22,963 nucleotides of DNA, from positions 1-22,963 of the IMG/VR virus record IMGVR_UViG_3300036444_000018, one strand, 5' to 3'. This DNA comes from a virus. This document shows, piece after piece, positions 1 to 7,800 of this stretch. A program made the translations under genes and the position numbers. Each line of letters starts with the position of its first letter. The first letter of the stretch is position 1. The notes under the pieces are model-generated. The model did no database searches, was not told the origin of the DNA, and worked only from the letters and a program-made list of their open reading frames with translations.

Positions 1-1053
1 TCAGCCGGATTCGAGCTTGCGGATTGCAGCTTCGGCGAGGCGCGGATCGCGGCTGAGGTAGTGGGCGTCGAGGATCTCGTGGACGTCGCGGAGCGAGTGG
101 CCGGTGATCGTTGCGATCTCTGGCGGCGTGGCTCCGGCGAGCGCGAGACGGGTGACGGCCGTGCCGCGCAGATCGTGGAAGGTGACGCCTTCCACCCCCG
201 CCTTGATGCACGCCTTTCGCCACGAGGCGCGGAAGCCGCTTTCGGTCCAGGGCATGCCCCGTTCGGTGAGCAGGATGGTTTGGGTGCGCGTGCGCGCGGC
301 AGGATCGAGCGCGTCGAGCCTGGCCTTTAGCGGCGCGCCGACAGGGATGATGATCCGCTTGCCGGTGCTGCTCTGGTTCTTGCGGATGGTCTTGCGCTGG
401 ATCAGCCGGATATGGCTGCCATCGTAATTCGCCCAGGTGAGCGCGAGCAGATCACCCTGGCGCTGGCCGGTCCATAGCGCGAGCGTGAGGGCGAGATGCA
501 GGTGCCTCGGCGCCTTGGCATAGAAGGCGGCTTCGTCGAGCTCGGTCCAAATATTCTCCGAGCGGCCGGAGCGATAAACGCGGCCGCCCGCTTTGCACGG
601 ATTGACGACGGCGAGGCCGCGATCGACCGACCAGGAGAGCGTGCGCGCGAGGACCGCGAAGGCATAGTCGGCCTGGCGGCGCGACGTGAGCGCCAGGCGA
701 TCACGCCACGCCATGAACTCGCCGCGGGTGCGGCGATCCGCCAGCGCCGCGAGCGGGAAGTCCCCGAACTCGGCATCGATAACGCGGATCTGCTTGCGAT
801 AGTCGGCGCGCGTGCGCGGCGCGAGATCGGTGAAGTCCGACGAATCCTGAAACGCGTCGAGGAGCGAGCGCAGCGTATCCGATTCGCGCCGCTTCGCCTG
901 TTCGTGCGCCTGGTGATAGCTCGCGATGAACTCGGGGGAGCCGAACGCCCCCTCAAGCCGGGGGCCGCCCTTCCAGGCATAATAGTATGTAACCGATCCG
1001 CCGCCCGCGAGCTTCTTGCGGACGCTGTTGATCCCCTTGAGCTTAACGCGCAT
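1..1053 (-). CDS. int: Tyrosine site-specific integrase
   Basis: Tyrosine recombinase that would integrate and excise the element by cutting and rejoining DNA at attachment sites. The C-terminal half shows the catalytic set: Arg in TGQRQGD, His and Arg in HDLRGT, His in TGHS, and the nucleophile Tyr in LDAHYLS about 20 residues before the end. The N-terminal half looks like an AP2-type arm-binding region followed by a SAM-like core-binding domain (inference). I chose the ATG at 1053 (350 aa) because a GGAGG lies about 10 bases upstream; an in-frame ATG at 1074 would add 7 residues. It is the last gene of a minus-strand chain of overlapping genes that begins at the Cro-like regulator, so it is probably expressed with the early operon. 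Its stop codon is at the window edge, so any adjacent attachment site would lie outside. Confidence 0.95.
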   Translation of the reverse strand: MRVKLKGINSVRKKLAGGGSVTYYYAWKGGPRLEGAFGSPEFIASYHQAHEQAKRRESDTLRSLLDAFQDSSDFTDLAPRTRADYRKQIRVIDAEFGDFPLAALADRRTRGEFMAWRDRLALTSRRQADYAFAVLARTLSWSVDRGLAVVNPCKAGGRVYRSGRSENIWTELDEAAFYAKAPRHLHLALTLALWTGQRQGDLLALTWANYDGSHIRLIQRKTIRKNQSSTGKRIIIPVGAPLKARLDALDPAARTRTQTILLTERGMPWTESGFRASWRKACIKAGVEGVTFHDLRGTAVTRLALAGATPPEIATITGHSLRDVHEILDAHYLSRDPRLAEAAIRKLESG

Positions 1054-1231
1054 CGCGGCTTGCCCTCCATGCATCGAAAGGTGTTGCCGCCGGATCTGCG
1101 GCAGCGGCGTGGATCAAAACGATCCGGCCATCGGGTTCGATCTCGGTCCGGACGACGGCGAGGCCGCCCGCGCGGGCGGCGCGGACGGCGCGGGTGAGAT
1201 CGGCCTGGCGGAAGTGCGCGCGGCCGCTCAT
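1043..1231 (-). CDS. Small phage-type hypothetical protein (62 aa)
   Basis: A 62-residue protein of the kind often found immediately before integrases in alphaproteobacterial prophages. It has an N-terminal helix (QADLTRAVRAARAGG) followed by a short beta-like stretch (VVRTEIEPDGRIVLI). I know of no assigned function. Its 3' end overlaps the start of the integrase gene, and its ATG overlaps the stop of the preceding 47-aa gene as ATGA, so translational coupling is likely. Conservation of this arrangement is from memory; the overlaps are visible in the sequence. Confidence 0.7.
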   Translation of the reverse strand: MSGRAHFRQADLTRAVRAARAGGLAVVRTEIEPDGRIVLIHAAAADPAATPFDAWRASRDAR

Positions 1232-1371
1232 TCGAGCACCTCGGCCGCGGGATCGATGCCGAAGGCCACGGCCACGCCCGGCCCGGCGGTGAGCATATCG
1301 AGCGCGCCGGCGACTAAAATGCCAACCAGCAGCCCCAGGGCGATTATCGCGCTGCGGCGAGGGCGGGCCAT
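1228..1371 (-). CDS. Tiny one-pass membrane protein (47 aa)
   Basis: A 47-codon reading frame starting MARPRRSAIIALGL. A basic N-terminus is followed by one hydrophobic segment (residues 8-24, rich in A, I, L, V and G) and a mildly acidic tail ending in AAEVLE. It is packed in the early operon: its stop overlaps the next start as ATGA, and its ATG lies next to the stop of the preceding 43-aa gene. Function is unknown. The tight coupling on both sides and the sensible membrane topology are the reasons for calling it. Confidence 0.55.
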   Translation of the reverse strand: MARPRRSAIIALGLLVGILVAGALDMLTAGPGVAVAFGIDPAAEVLE

Positions 1372-1372
1372 T

Positions 1373-1504
1373 TCAGCGGCCCTCCGAACGGGCGCGCGCG
1401 ATCGTCATCGCCACGAGCGGCAGAGTGAACACCGCCGCGAAGCAAACGGCGAGGCCGATCGCCAGCGCGCGGGCGAGCGAGAGCCACAGCGATCGCTCGC
1501 GCAT
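1373..1504 (-). CDS. Tiny one-pass membrane protein (43 aa)
   Basis: Begins MRERSLWLSLARAL and has a single hydrophobic segment (about residues 8-34) with basic residues at both ends. The ATG at 1504 is preceded by GGGAGG seven bases upstream and overlaps the stop of the 138-aa gene as ATGA. Its own stop abuts the start of the 47-aa membrane protein. I do not recognise a family. Two consecutive tiny membrane proteins might act in superinfection exclusion or lysis, but nothing in the sequence proves this. Confidence 0.55.
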   Translation of the reverse strand: MRERSLWLSLARALAIGLAVCFAAVFTLPLVAMTIARARSEGR

Positions 1505-1920
1505 CACGCGGCCTCCCGCCGCGCATCGGCGCAGCGCGTGCAGTGAAAGGCGTTCACCCATCCACAGGTGGAGTGGCCGTCTGCCGAAGTGCAGGCATCG
1601 TGTTCACTGCAGCCGCAATCCCGGCAGATGCGGGGGTGACGATCGGGCGCTTCCTCGACGAGCTGCCAATAGACGCTGGGATCGAGCGCGAATGCAGTTC
1701 CCAGGCTCTCGATGGTGGATCGATAGAGCGCCCGGCGCCCTGGCGTCTCCAGGCGCCGTAACAGGGCCTCTACACGCTCGATATCGGCAGAGGTGGGCGC
1801 GAGACGGCGGGCAGCGTCACAGATCGTGAGGCCAGCCGCCCTTCTGCGCAGCCGCAGATAGACCCATGGCGTGACCGGGCCGGCCTCGGGCAGATCCGGG
1901 AAGAGAGCGGAGTGGAGCAT
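1504..1920 (-). CDS. Phage protein with C-terminal Cys-rich zinc-binding motif
   Basis: A 138-aa protein. The N-terminal part (PWVYLRLRRRAAGLTICDAARRL) resembles a helix-turn-helix start. The C-terminal 40 residues contain six cysteines spaced as CRDCGC, DAC, STCGWV and CTRC, with histidines between them. This is a probable zinc-binding motif of a type I have seen in alphaproteobacterial prophage proteins (recollection, not a search). An AAAGG lies upstream of the ATG. It follows the Ogr-like gene after about 96 bases and is coupled to the 43-aa gene by an ATGA overlap. Function unknown; a DNA-binding or regulatory role is plausible. Confidence 0.75.
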   Translation of the reverse strand: MLHSALFPDLPEAGPVTPWVYLRLRRRAAGLTICDAARRLAPTSADIERVEALLRRLETPGRRALYRSTIESLGTAFALDPSVYWQLVEEAPDRHPRICRDCGCSEHDACTSADGHSTCGWVNAFHCTRCADARREAA

Positions 1921-2016
1921 GGGGCGGACCTTTCAGGCAAAGGAAGGGCATGCCCGGAAGCGCGTGCTTGCCGGGTTGGTGGGAAGAGCGGGGAGGGTGG
2001 CGGCTAGCCCGTGGGA

Positions 2017-2331
2017 TCAGGTGCCCATGGGGGTGGCCCCCTCGGCCGCAGGTGGCTTGTCGTCATTGGCGGGGCGTGGCTCGCGATCGTTTGCGGGCAC
2101 GCTCCAGCCTCCCTGGGGCAGGTGGACTGCCGGATTTGGCCGGGCGGAGGGGCGAACCGTGCGGATCGCGGAGAGCTGCGCGACGAAGCTGTGCCCGCAT
2201 TCGATATCGTCGCAGACGATTCGGAGCTCGCGCACCAAGCGCGTGACCTGTTCGCTGGTGCGAACCTTGGTGCGCCCGAGGCAATGCGGGCAGGGGATGC
2301 CGGGATTTCTTCGGTAGGTTTTGGCGGTCAT
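2017..2331 (-). CDS. ogr: Ogr/Delta-type zinc-finger late-gene activator
   Basis: Probable activator of late (tail) transcription. The N-terminal half matches the Ogr/Delta family of P2, 186 and P4: cysteines at residues 14, 17, 40 and 45 give C-X2-C-X22-C-X4-C, the family zinc-finger spacing, followed by a conserved-looking stretch (GHSFVAQLSAIRTVRPSARPNP). At 104 aa it is longer than P2 Ogr (72 aa) because of a proline-rich tail. P2 ogr lies beside gene D at the late end; here it sits in the early operon between the CII-like gene (ATGA overlap) and the Cys-rich gene, about 6 kb from D. In P2, Ogr binds dyads upstream of late promoters. Matching dyads occur here upstream of J and V. Confidence 0.88.
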   Translation of the reverse strand: MTAKTYRRNPGIPCPHCLGRTKVRTSEQVTRLVRELRIVCDDIECGHSFVAQLSAIRTVRPSARPNPAVHLPQGGWSVPANDREPRPANDDKPPAAEGATPMGT

Positions 2332-2822
2332 TGGGTTCCCCCCATGGTTTCCCCGCGCGGCCCCGCGCCGCGCGGCAGGAAAGACGAGAGACGCCGGACA
2401 ACGACCGCCATCGCTGACTTGGCTTCTTCAGCTTCGCCCAGCGCGCGGTGTGCCTCACGCGGGCCGGAGCCCGGCTGCGAGACGGCCAGGCCGTGCGCGA
2501 TCGCCTCACCGCATTCCTTCGCGGCCGTCGCCAGATCATTGGCGAGCGCGATGCGGGAGGCGACCTGCCGGCCAAGCTCATTGTCGAGCTGCTGGGCATA
2601 GGTTTCGAGCAGGGGCGCACCGTCGCCGCCGGCGGCCACGAAGGCCGTATCGAGCGCGAGCGCCTGGGAAATCGTGGGATAGGCGCCAGCTCCCGGATGC
2701 ATCCATTTGTGCACCAGGCGCTGGCTGCGGCCTACGGTACGCGCCATGCGCGCCACGGTGAGCACCGCGGCGACGCGGGTGAGCGCGTGCTGGAAGGTAA
2801 CGGGATCGCGCCGCAGCGTCAT
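2328..2822 (-). CDS. CII-like phage regulatory protein
   Basis: A 164-aa protein starting MTLRRDPVTFQHAL. Residues 8-60 look like a DNA-binding region (AAVLTVARMARTVGRSQRLVHKWMHP), followed by a long helical part. The layout resembles the CII/CP76 regulators of P2-like and 186-like phages, where CII helps establish lysogeny, but the match is structural and I rate it moderate. I used the ATG at 2822 because GGAG precedes it by 7 bases and it overlaps the Cro-like stop as ATGA. Its stop overlaps the start of the Ogr-like gene, so all three regulators are translationally coupled. Confidence 0.6.
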   Translation of the reverse strand: MTLRRDPVTFQHALTRVAAVLTVARMARTVGRSQRLVHKWMHPGAGAYPTISQALALDTAFVAAGGDGAPLLETYAQQLDNELGRQVASRIALANDLATAAKECGEAIAHGLAVSQPGSGPREAHRALGEAEEAKSAMAVVVRRLSSFLPRGAGPRGETMGGTQ

Positions 2823-3136
2823 GCCTCCGCTCCGGAGTGCGAAGCGGCGCTCTGATCGCACGCGACGATCGGAGCGTCGGGGGCTACGACGCTGCCATGG
2901 GCAAGGGGGACAGAAGCAGCATCGTCCTGCGGGTAAAGGTCTGGACGGAGCCGATGGCGCGACACGCCGGTGAGATCTTCGGCGCGGAGCACGAGTTCGC
3001 CGGGCAGAAGCCGGTGGTGCTTCAGGAGATACGATATTCTCTGCTGCGAGGTGCCCACGCCGCGTGCAAAGGCGCCCTGCGACTTCGCGGCGGTGACTGC
3101 GTCGCGGAACGCTTGATATGCCAAAGCGGTGTCCAT
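2819..3136 (-). CDS. Cro/YdaS-like DNA-binding regulator
   Basis: A 105-aa protein with an N-terminal helix-turn-helix (AFRDAVTAAKSQGAFARGVGTSQQRISYLL, residues about 10-38). The downstream signature (TGVSRHRLRPDLYP) is typical of YdaS/Cro-type phage regulators. It is the first gene of the minus-strand early operon that ends at the integrase. It is divergent from the XRE repressor gene and shares the 81-bp gap holding a large palindrome. By analogy with cI/cro it would antagonise the repressor and favour the active state; that role is inferred from family and position. Confidence 0.78.
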   Translation of the reverse strand: MDTALAYQAFRDAVTAAKSQGAFARGVGTSQQRISYLLKHHRLLPGELVLRAEDLTGVSRHRLRPDLYPQDDAASVPLAHGSVVAPDAPIVACDQSAASHSGAEA

Positions 3137-3145
3137 ACCAGAAAA

Positions 3146-3208
3146 CTACTAGAGTATGGTAATCACTACAAGAGTTTTTGTGGCCGTCCCCTACAAAAAC
3201 TCTTGTAG
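3146..3208. promoter_or_regulatory. Divergent operator of the lysogeny switch
   Basis: Perfect 16-bp inverted arms, CTACAAGAGTTTTTGT (3166-3181) and its complement (3193-3208), surround an 11-base centre. A related half site, CTACTAGAG, lies at 3146-3154, 20 bases before CTACAAGAG at 3166. The inner part reads TTGTGG-N7-CTACAA. Because it fills the gap between two divergent regulator genes, it is best read as the shared operator, overlapping both promoters. The XRE gene start (3218) is only 9 bases away and has no Shine-Dalgarno, so its mRNA may be nearly leaderless (inference). Confidence 0.75.
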
Positions 3209-3217
3209 ATCTGACTC

Positions 3218-3745
3218 ATGGACCTTTCTGGAGCCGCAAGGTGGATGCGTGAGGAGCGGAGACGCCTAGGCTGGTCCGCAGCCGAGCTTGCGCTCCGCGC
3301 CCGATCTCAGGGAAAGAAGCAGGGTGTTGAACTGGCCCTGTCTCAACAATCGATATCGGCCTTTGAAAACGGCACCGCAAAGCGAATGCCCTCGTGGTTT
3401 CGATTCGTGGAACTCGCATTCAACGCAGCCGAAACGCCGCTCTCAGAACGTCAGCAGTGGGCGCTCGATCGCGCTGAGAACCAGCCTCAGATCATCACCA
3501 TGCGGGTAGAGCTTCCTAGTGAAGCTGCGTTGGCGCGCATGTACGAGGGTCTGCTTCGAACGTTGGACCTGTCCAAACCGGTGGACGAACTCGCGCGAAC
3601 TCTCGCTCGGCTGCTGCCAACCGGTCTTTCGCAGCTTCAAGATCTGATGCCCGCACCCGCGAGGGCCGAAGCGCCCGAACACGATGAAGCTCCTCGAGAT
3701 CGCGCCAATACTGATCCCGAGCCGCCGCGAGCACCGCGCACATAA
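3218..3745 (+). CDS. XRE-family repressor, candidate lysogeny repressor
   Basis: A 175-aa protein with an N-terminal XRE helix-turn-helix. The scaffold helix is MREERRRLGWSAAELALRA, and the recognition helix is in ALSQQSISAFENGTAKRMPSW (residues about 9-65). The C-terminal part has no S24/LexA-type peptidase residues and ends in a disordered Pro/Glu/Arg-rich tail, so RecA-stimulated self-cleavage is not expected. It is the only plus-strand gene of the element, divergent from the Cro-like gene across the palindromic operator; this is the standard position for a lysogeny repressor. A LexA-type box lies 80 bases after its stop and may link induction to SOS by another route. Confidence 0.82.
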   Translation: MDLSGAARWMREERRRLGWSAAELALRARSQGKKQGVELALSQQSISAFENGTAKRMPSWFRFVELAFNAAETPLSERQQWALDRAENQPQIITMRVELPSEAALARMYEGLLRTLDLSKPVDELARTLARLLPTGLSQLQDLMPAPARAEAPEHDEAPRDRANTDPEPPRAPRT

Positions 3746-3826
3746 TTTCGCATCGCGGGCACGCCAGTTCGCAGCCTGGGGTAAGCCGATATACCGGTTC
3801 GCTCACTCTTTCGCTGGTTCCGAGTC

Positions 3827-3841
3827 GTTCCTGATATGTTC
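3827..3841 (+). promoter_or_regulatory. LexA (SOS) box, GTTC-N7-GTTC
   Basis: GTTCCTGATATGTTC is an exact match to the alphaproteobacterial LexA operator GTTC-N7-GTTC. A further GTTC at 3817-3820 precedes it with six-base spacing. A plausible sigma-70 element (TTCGCT, 16 bases, TGATAT) overlaps it on the plus strand. It lies just after the repressor gene. It could drive a short plus-strand transcript toward 4115, or a minus-strand transcript antisense to the repressor. Confidence 0.6.
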
Positions 3842-3864
3842 TTATCGCGGACGAAATCCAACAT

Positions 3865-3924
3865 GTGAAGGTGGGCTCGGCGGTAGTGCAGGGCGGCGGC
3901 TTTGCGCGCAAGTCCGGTCACTAA
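3865..3924 (+). CDS. Possible SOS-controlled 19-aa peptide
   Basis: A GTG-initiated frame of 19 codons, rich in Gly and Val and ending RKSGH, begins 24 bases after the LexA box. No strong Shine-Dalgarno is visible; GGACG lies 15 bases upstream. I do not recognise it. The only support is its position directly behind an exact SOS box with no other gene to regulate on that strand. It may be chance. Confidence 0.22.
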   Translation: MKVGSAVVQGGGFARKSGH

Positions 3925-4000
3925 CCCCGGATTGCGATGATTCCGAAACCTGCCATTCTTTTATGGCGCTGAAGGCTTCAGTCGGAACGGTCGGCATTGC

Positions 4001-4050
4001 GCCGGAAGCGGGCTTCGCTGGCGCCGTCGACCGTCCGCTAAGCGCCCCAC
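4001..4050 (+). repeat. Degenerate intergenic repeat copy
   Basis: Contains GTCCGCTAAGCGCCCCAC (4033-4050), which differs from the block GTCCGCTAACGCCCCAC by one inserted base, with GGAAGCGG upstream in place of GAAAGCGG. It lies just beyond the 3' end of the restriction operon. Confidence 0.45.
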
Positions 4051-4115
4051 ACGCTAGCGATCGTCGGATTCGGGTAGACCAGACCATCTTCCCAGATAAC
4101 TGTCGCAGCTAATGT

Positions 4116-4862
4116 CTAGGAGATTGTTGCGCTGCCCGCGATCGTCATAGTCGGCGGCGAGGCGTCAAGCCACAGATGCCAGAGTGCTATGGTCCCAGGA
4201 TCGTTGGCCGGTGATTGCGTGTGCGTGTAAGTGAATGATCGGCCATGGTCGGATTGCGCCGCGTCACAGCCATCTATGGAATGGGCGGAAAGCGCGCCTT
4301 GCAAGGCGTAGCTAGCTGCATGCCCGGCCTGCGCGAGATAGGGCTGAAGGCGGCTCGAGATATTCGTCCCATCCCGCACATAAGCGATCAGGAACGCCTC
4401 GCGGCTGCCCCAGCCATATTGTCCGTCGAGAAAGCGGCTTAGGCCTTGGCTGCAATAGAGATGCTCACCACGGGTCGCGTCTATGATCTTGGCTTCGGCG
4501 ATCAGCGGAAAGCGGATGGCTCGCGCCGACAGATGGATCGACAAGTCCGGCCGCTTTTCCAGGTGAGCGCCATTGTAATTCACGCTCTCGGCTCCGCGAA
4601 CTACGCTGCTGACGAGTTGGCGCCAAATCTGGTCCTCCTCGATCATGCGGTTAAGCCGCGCTACCAGAAGAGCGGTGACTTCGGCCTCGTCGCCGGTCGC
4701 GACCGTGCTGGCCTGACTCGCGCCGATGTCCTGAAACGCCTGAACTATGCCCTCGGCAACGAGCTGCAGATAAACCTCATCAATGGCCGGCAGAGGCAAG
4801 GCAAGTCCGCGCGTCAGTTCTGCGATCTGGTCAGGGCGAGGGGAAGACGCCGAGGAACTCAT
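4116..4862 (-). CDS. PD-(D/E)XK restriction endonuclease, partner of the methyltransferase
   Basis: A 248-aa protein with a PD-(D/E)XK nuclease core: PD at residues 105-106 (EKRPDLSIHL) and EAK at 123-125 (PLIAEAKIID), the usual metal-binding and catalytic residues, in an alpha/beta setting. The N-terminal 90 residues are helical. Its ATG overlaps the methyltransferase stop by 4 bases, so the two are translationally coupled. The second position in a restriction-modification operon is usual for a nuclease whose methyltransferase must act first. Cleavage specificity cannot be read from sequence. The annotated role rests on the motif plus the partner gene. Confidence 0.72.
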   Translation of the reverse strand: MSSSASSPRPDQIAELTRGLALPLPAIDEVYLQLVAEGIVQAFQDIGASQASTVATGDEAEVTALLVARLNRMIEEDQIWRQLVSSVVRGAESVNYNGAHLEKRPDLSIHLSARAIRFPLIAEAKIIDATRGEHLYCSQGLSRFLDGQYGWGSREAFLIAYVRDGTNISSRLQPYLAQAGHAASYALQGALSAHSIDGCDAAQSDHGRSFTYTHTQSPANDPGTIALWHLWLDASPPTMTIAGSATIS

Positions 4863-7800
4863 CCGCGACGGCGCCCCTTGAGGAAGTCGAGCCGCGACCA
4901 GATCAGGTGCTGGGCCAGCAGCCTCGCTTGCGTTGCGCTCCAGTAACGATTCTGGGCGAGGCGGCCGACGAGCAAAACGCCACCCTCATCCTCGACTACG
5001 ATCTCGGTGGCTGCTGAGGCGTCCGCGACCATGAGCAGTGCTTCCCAATCCTTCTCGACGGCCGTCGCTGATGCGCTCCCGCCGATTCGCAGGGCGAAGC
5101 CTATCCAAGGTGAGGTTGAGTGATTTTCGATCGTGCAAACGCTGAGCGACGTGCCGAAGCGCTCCGTCCAAGGCGACAGCTCGCTTTGGAGGAGTGCACA
5201 GAAGTCTTTGGCGGCTTCCGGCTTGGGACGGGCTTGCGCAGCCGCCTTGTTCTCGGCGAACGGCAGATTGTACCTGAGGGTATCTGTGATGATCTCTAAA
5301 TCGCTAACGCCAAGGCCGTAGAGGTTCGCGACCCAACGATCCACGTCCTCCCAAGCCGACGGAGACCGGTAAACCGCGTCGAAGAGCTGCAGGATTTCAG
5401 CGCGGCCGTGCGATCCGAGTTGGCGGAAGTCGGGGATCGGTATGCGGTCGAACGCGGCCTTCTCAATGACCTCACGCTCGAAGCCGAATTCTCCGCTGGT
5501 AACGAGCGCAAGCCACAGTGCGAACTTGCTGCCAAACACAAGGGTGAGGTAGCGCACGAGTATGTCCGAATGCGCGAAACCCGCGGGACAGTAGCCGTAG
5601 AAGGTCTCGTTGTAGACGACCGGTTCAACGGCGATGCCGACGCGAATTCTATCCCGGGAAGCTGGCGGCGACTTATGGACGATCGCGATCGGTCCCTCAA
5701 ACAAACTCGCATCGCGCAGTCGGTGAACGCGGTCTTGCTGGAACGTTTTCAGCTTCTTCCCGTCGATCACCAGGCGGTCCAGTGATTCGACCGTCACGTC
5801 AGGCAAGCCGCGAAGATGTCCCGCATCCTTACCGGGCGGGAGCGCTCCAATCTCGCGGGAACCGCTGCTCGTGCGAAGCTGCTGATAGCCCTGCCCCGAA
5901 CCAGCCATTCGTCCGCGGCCCGACACGCCGACTGCCTCGCGCCAGAACGCTTCGACGGTAGGAAAACCCTTGCCGCGGATACGCTCGACCAAACCCAGGT
6001 CCGCCCTAGTCCCGCGAAAGAGGATCTTCAGGATATCTGGCGTCTCGATCATCTGCTGGGTCGCGATGATCTCGGCCGCGTGTGCGTCGATGCGCATTGC
6101 GCCGGCGGCGTTGAGCCCTGTTTCCAGACGGGGGCTGATCAGCCGGAAGCCTGCACCAGGTTCTGGCACACGGTTGGTTGCGATCAGCAGGCAGAAGGGC
6201 GCCATGATTTCTGGCCAGACCTTGGTCTGGCGCAGTTCGGAGCCATTGATGACGGAGGTGATGTCGAGCGCCTGGAACAGCATTCGGCGCGCATCGGCCA
6301 TGCCGTCGCCCTGCTGGAAGAGCAAGCGTGCGTGGAGCGCAAAGGCGATCTGGCCGCCCGGCTTGGCCCATTCCATTGCACGCCAGACAAAAGGAATGTC
6401 GAGTCCCTCGTTGGGCAGAGGCGGCGCGAGCTTTGTGCCCGAGCGCTCGCTCGCGATGTCCGAGACGGTCTTCAGAACCAGCGACCAGTCCGGTAGCTTC
6501 GTGCCAGTCGACCAAGGCGGGTTGCCGACGACCAAGTCGTACCGACCGCGATGCTCATCACCCACCAGTGGCCCGAGGCTGCCCAGACTGGAGCCACGTT
6601 CGTCATTCTCGATTGAGACGAGGTGGAGCACCTTGCCGCGAAGATCGTCGAAACGCAGCTTGTCGATGGGCTGGGGCTCAGGGTCGAGTTCGATCGAGAC
6701 TAGATAGAGCGCGAGAGCGGCGAAGCGCAGCGCCTCCTCGTTGATGTCGAAGCCGGTGATCTGCTTGTAGAGAATCTCGCGGAGCACGGCCGTGTCTGGC
6801 CGCTTGCCATCTGCACGCCAGCGCGCCGCCACGAGCTCGCGAAAGGCCGTCAGAAGGAACACACCGGCGCCCGCCGCCGGATCGAGGATGCGCGCCGATC
6901 CATGCGATCCGTCGCGTTCGAGCGCCCGGAACGATGCGCGAACGAGCAGATCGGCGATTGGCCGCGGTGTATAGAAGCCGCCTTCCTTGCGCTGTTTTTC
7001 CGGGGCATGCCGGCGCATGTAGAGCTCATAGGCCTGGCTCAGCACGCCGACGGGGATGTGCGCGAAGTCGAGCCGATCCCAGCGCTCGGTCCAGGCGAGG
7101 AAAAGTTGGCCCCCGGGCGCGCGCATCATGATGTTGCCGAGAACGAAATAGGCGTCCGTCGAGAGGGTTTCGAAGATATCCCTCGACAGCGGCAGCAGGT
7201 CGCCGTTGAAAGTCCTGTCGAGCCAGGCACTCGCCTCTCGCGCATTTTCCGCGTTGGCGAACAGTGCGGCAGCGGTCTCCGGAGCGGCCATGTTCTGTGG
7301 CAGAAGATCACGGTCTCCGAGGAAGCGCGCAAACAGCGCCCGTCCAACCAGTGAGATCGCGTCGCCATGCCGGACGTCCATTCCGATCAACTGGTTGATC
7401 GCGTCCGTTAGGAGGTTGAGCACTACATTGGAGATCCAGCCCTGTCGGGTGCGCGCCGCGCGCGGACGTCGGTTGGCCAAATGCGGGAACAGGTCTCGGT
7501 TCGGCGCTTCCGGCTTACCAAGGGGCACTCGAGCCTGCGACGGGGTTTTGCGATCAAGGGCGATTGCGTAGATGTCGAGCCGGCCCGCCGCGACGATGCC
7601 AAGATACGGCGCATCCCCGCGCATCGCGAGCAGGCGGCGCAATCTATGGATATCCGCTGCGCCCGCGATCCGATCAGCGGCGACGAGGAAGATCAGCGGG
7701 GCGTCCTGCCATTCGTACACAGCGCCCACCATATCGAGAACCGAGCCGCCCTCTCGCCGCGCGTTGGCAAGGGTCGCGTAGGGCAGCAGTTCCGGAGCGT

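Larger units (their letters stand above)
3746..4115. other. Intergenic gap between repressor and restriction operon
   Basis: About 370 bases with no convincing long gene. It contains the LexA-type box at 3827-3841, a possible 19-codon peptide, and a degenerate copy of the intergenic repeat at 4001-4050. Open frames in this stretch have no start signals and no recognisable features. I see no clear terminator, although two convergent transcripts would meet here. Confidence 0.6.

Noticed and set aside
3516-3911. 131-aa minus-strand open frame with CPRC and a helical stretch
   Set aside because: It runs antisense across the end of the clearly real XRE repressor gene; its Arg/Pro-rich composition is typical of a shadow frame, and it has no start signal.
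3959-4112. Plus-strand frame MALKASVGTVG following the LexA box
   Set aside because: It overlaps a degenerate intergenic repeat copy, has no Shine-Dalgarno, and shows no protein-like conservation cues.
5604-6772. TTGTAGA sequences resembling half of the late-activator dyad
   Set aside because: They lie inside the methyltransferase coding region (near 5605 and 6765) and lack the second half at the right spacing.
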